Notes under the pieces: generated by a model
What the model was told of the DNA's origin: nothing
Seen by the model: only the letters and a program-made list of their open reading frames with translations
Database searches by the model: none
Part shown: in pieces, positions 5,748 through 7,397 of the stretch
Layout: every line of letters starts with the position of its first letter
Position numbering within the stretch: the first letter of the stretch is position 1
NCBI GenBank assembly: GCA_003446605.1
Contig: DMDF01000090.1
Location: 1-7,397, forward strand
Origin: Anaerolineaceae bacterium
GTDB taxonomy: Bacteria > Chloroflexota > Anaerolineae > Anaerolineales > Anaerolineaceae
DNA: 7,397 bases
Direction of reading: 5' to 3'
Position numbers and translations under genes: made by a program

Positions 5748-7397
5748 ATGCTACGTAAAAAACTGGTGCTGATGTATGTGATTATTGGGACCCTCGTCCT
5801 GCTCGTCATGATGGGTTGGCTTATCCTTGAATTCCGAAACAAACAAATGAAAACTATTCAAGCTGATTTGAATAATCAGCTGGAACTGCTTGATTTTAGT
5901 CTAACCAGCTTTTTTCAGGAAATCAAACATGATGTGCAAGCTCTGGCAGAGAATGAACTTGTTCGTTCAAGAGAGGATGACAATTTCACAAATTTTATAT
6001 ATGCCGATGAAGAAACATTTGAATATGAAATTGGTGAAATTGAACAGAGTATCATCAATGTTTTGAATACCTACCGAACAACTCATCCTTACGTGAACTC
6101 CGTGTATATGGGGCGCGAAAATGGCAGCTTTGTACGATCTCACCCGAGGAGTCAGTCAACCCAATATGACCCCCGTGATAGACCATGGTACATCCTCGCA
6201 GAAGAGAATCCGGGAAGAGTCATGATTACTGAACCCTATCAGTCCGTTACGGTGGGGGATGTAAATATTGGCATTGTGACGGCACTAGTGGACCAAAATA
6301 AAGAAATGTTTGGGGTGGTAGGTGTTGATGTGACACTTTTAAATCTGACAGACTTTATTTCAGGTTTTGACATTGGTAATGCCGGGCAACTGCTTATGGT
6401 AGATGAATATGGCACCATATTGGCAAATAGGGATGTAAATCTTCTGTTCAAGAATGTTCAAACAGTTCTTGGTGAGAGCTCGTCTGAATTCATGGAGCAG
6501 GACCAGGGGTTGATATCTTACGACAACAATTATTATTTCTATTACACCTCTCCCGAAATGGGGTGGAAAATTGCAGCAATCATTCCAATAACCGTGATCG
6601 ATCGTGAAGTATTAAATTCCGCATATTATCCTCCCTTGCTGGGTTTGTTTCTCACTATTATTCTGTTTGGATTTTTAACCAATATTGGATTATCGAAATT
6701 TGTTGTTCGCCCTTTAAAAGAATTAAATGAAGTAACTCAGCATATAGTTCAAACCAACAGGTTGGACCAGCAAGTAGAAATTCGGACAAAGGATGAAATA
6801 GGCAATCTGGGAAATTCCATCAATCAGTTGATTACAACCCGGAAACAAGCTGAAGAAGTGTTACAACAGGAACGAGATTTAGCAAGGGCGTTTGCAGAAG
6901 CAATTTCTTTCATCAATACCAGCCTTGACTTAGAGGAGGTTCTTGACCGGATTCTTGAACAGGTTAATTGTGTTGTTCCCAGTGATGCTACTAATATCAT
7001 GCTTATTCAGGGTGAGAGAGCCTATGTTTCTCGCTCGCGAGGGTACGATCATTTGGGCTTGGATGCGGTCTTATTAACTACCGGGCTTAAAATCTCGGAT
7101 GTACCCAATCTCAGGATAATGTTTGAGAAGAAAGAGCCAATCATAGTATCTGATGTACGTAATTTTCCTGGCTGGCTAAGAATAAGGGGACAAGAATCTT
7201 TGCGTTCTTATGCATCTGCTCCCATCATTATTCATGATAAGGTCATTGGTTTCTTGAATGTAGATAGCGCAAAAGTCAATTTTTTCACGGAGGCACACAT
7301 TAATTTGTTGGGCATATTTGCTAATCATGCTGCTATTGCTATTGATAATGCTCGTTTGCATAAAAAAGTGAAGAATCATGCTGCTGATCTCAAGAGG
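5748..7397 (+). CDS. Membrane sensor: dCache-HAMP-GAF, probable histidine kinase, N-terminal 550 aa
   Basis: The frame stays open to the window end, so only the sensory part is seen. Residues 6-27 form the first membrane helix. An extracytoplasmic dCache domain (about 30-285) carries the typical YDPRDRPWYILA (140-151) and a second lobe with MVDEYGTILAN (217-227). A second membrane helix (297-315) leads into HAMP (318-370, with VVRPLKEL and KDEIGNLGNSINQL), a short coiled coil and a GAF domain (about 385-537, with IGFLNVDS at 500-507). Such chains usually end in a histidine kinase, sometimes in a GGDEF or phosphatase domain; the ending cannot be known here. It would sense a small molecule outside the cell and another input in the cytosol. 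An in-frame ATG at 5730 is an alternative start; 5748 is preferred for the basic MLRKK before the helix and the GGTGGG upstream. It is divergent from the lipoprotein cluster and more AT-rich than the genes to its left. Confidence 0.9.
   Translation, partial: MLRKKLVLMYVIIGTLVLLVMMGWLILEFRNKQMKTIQADLNNQLELLDFSLTSFFQEIKHDVQALAENELVRSREDDNFTNFIYADEETFEYEIGEIEQSIINVLNTYRTTHPYVNSVYMGRENGSFVRSHPRSQSTQYDPRDRPWYILAEENPGRVMITEPYQSVTVGDVNIGIVTALVDQNKEMFGVVGVDVTLLNLTDFISGFDIGNAGQLLMVDEYGTILANRDVNLLFKNVQTVLGESSSEFMEQDQGLISYDNNYYFYYTSPEMGWKIAAIIPITVIDREVLNSAYYPPLLGLFLTIILFGFLTNIGLSKFVVRPLKELNEVTQHIVQTNRLDQQVEIRTKDEIGNLGNSINQLITTRKQAEEVLQQERDLARAFAEAISFINTSLDLEEVLDRILEQVNCVVPSDATNIMLIQGERAYVSRSRGYDHLGLDAVLLTTGLKISDVPNLRIMFEKKEPIIVSDVRNFPGWLRIRGQESLRSYASAPIIIHDKVIGFLNVDSAKVNFFTEAHINLLGIFANHAAIAIDNARLHKKVKNHAADLKR

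Noticed and set aside
6239..6451. Minus-strand frames inside the sensor gene (6239-6451 and 7176-7379).
   Set aside because: They are antisense shadows of the open dCache-HAMP-GAF frame and have no domain or ribosome binding site support.
1..7397. CRISPR arrays, tRNA or rRNA genes, insertion sequences.
   Set aside because: No direct repeat-spacer pattern, tRNA cloverleaf, rRNA signature or transposase with terminal repeats was seen.

Overview
The window carries four partial or complete transcription units and looks like a chromosomal segment of a bacterium. Strong GGAGG-type ribosome binding sites, a DUF4062-NTPase-TPR protein and a dCache-HAMP-GAF sensor would fit Chloroflexota (Anaerolineae-like). 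That assignment is an inference from gene style, with no marker gene to support it. The left two thirds have mid-range GC, while the right-hand sensor gene and the intergenic region before it are clearly AT-richer.

Layout from left to right. (1) Positions 1-997, minus strand: two tandem paralogous nucleoside phosphorylase genes (the downstream one cut by the window edge), 23 bp apart, behind a good sigma-70-type promoter at 968-997. They probably serve nucleoside salvage. (2) Positions 1109-4092, minus strand: a single 965-residue gene with an N-terminal DUF4062 domain, a P-loop STAND/NACHT-like NTPase core and a C-terminal TPR array in exact 40-residue register. This is the architecture of the eukaryotic NPHP3/TEP1/NWD1 group, and in bacteria it suggests a signalling or defence STAND protein. 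It has its own extended -10 promoter. (3) Positions 4160-5464, minus strand: a compact three-gene redox/membrane cluster. It holds a lipoprotein resembling a small cytochrome c domain but with both haem cysteines replaced by alanine, a free-standing DUF2892 membrane protein, and a thioredoxin fused to a second DUF2892-like membrane tail. A perfect 12-bp hairpin lies just before the thioredoxin start, and a rho-independent terminator closes the cluster. (4) Positions 5748-7397, plus strand: the start of a membrane sensor (dCache-TM-HAMP-coiled coil-GAF), probably a histidine kinase whose catalytic part lies outside the window.

The 292-bp divergent region between (3) and (4) contains a perfect 37-bp AT-only (except one central G) inverted repeat next to the lipoprotein start. 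The strongest candidates for something undescribed are the DUF4062-NTPase-TPR protein, the haem-less cytochrome-like lipoprotein with its thioredoxin/DUF2892 partners, and the hairpin/leader-ORF arrangement controlling the thioredoxin gene.
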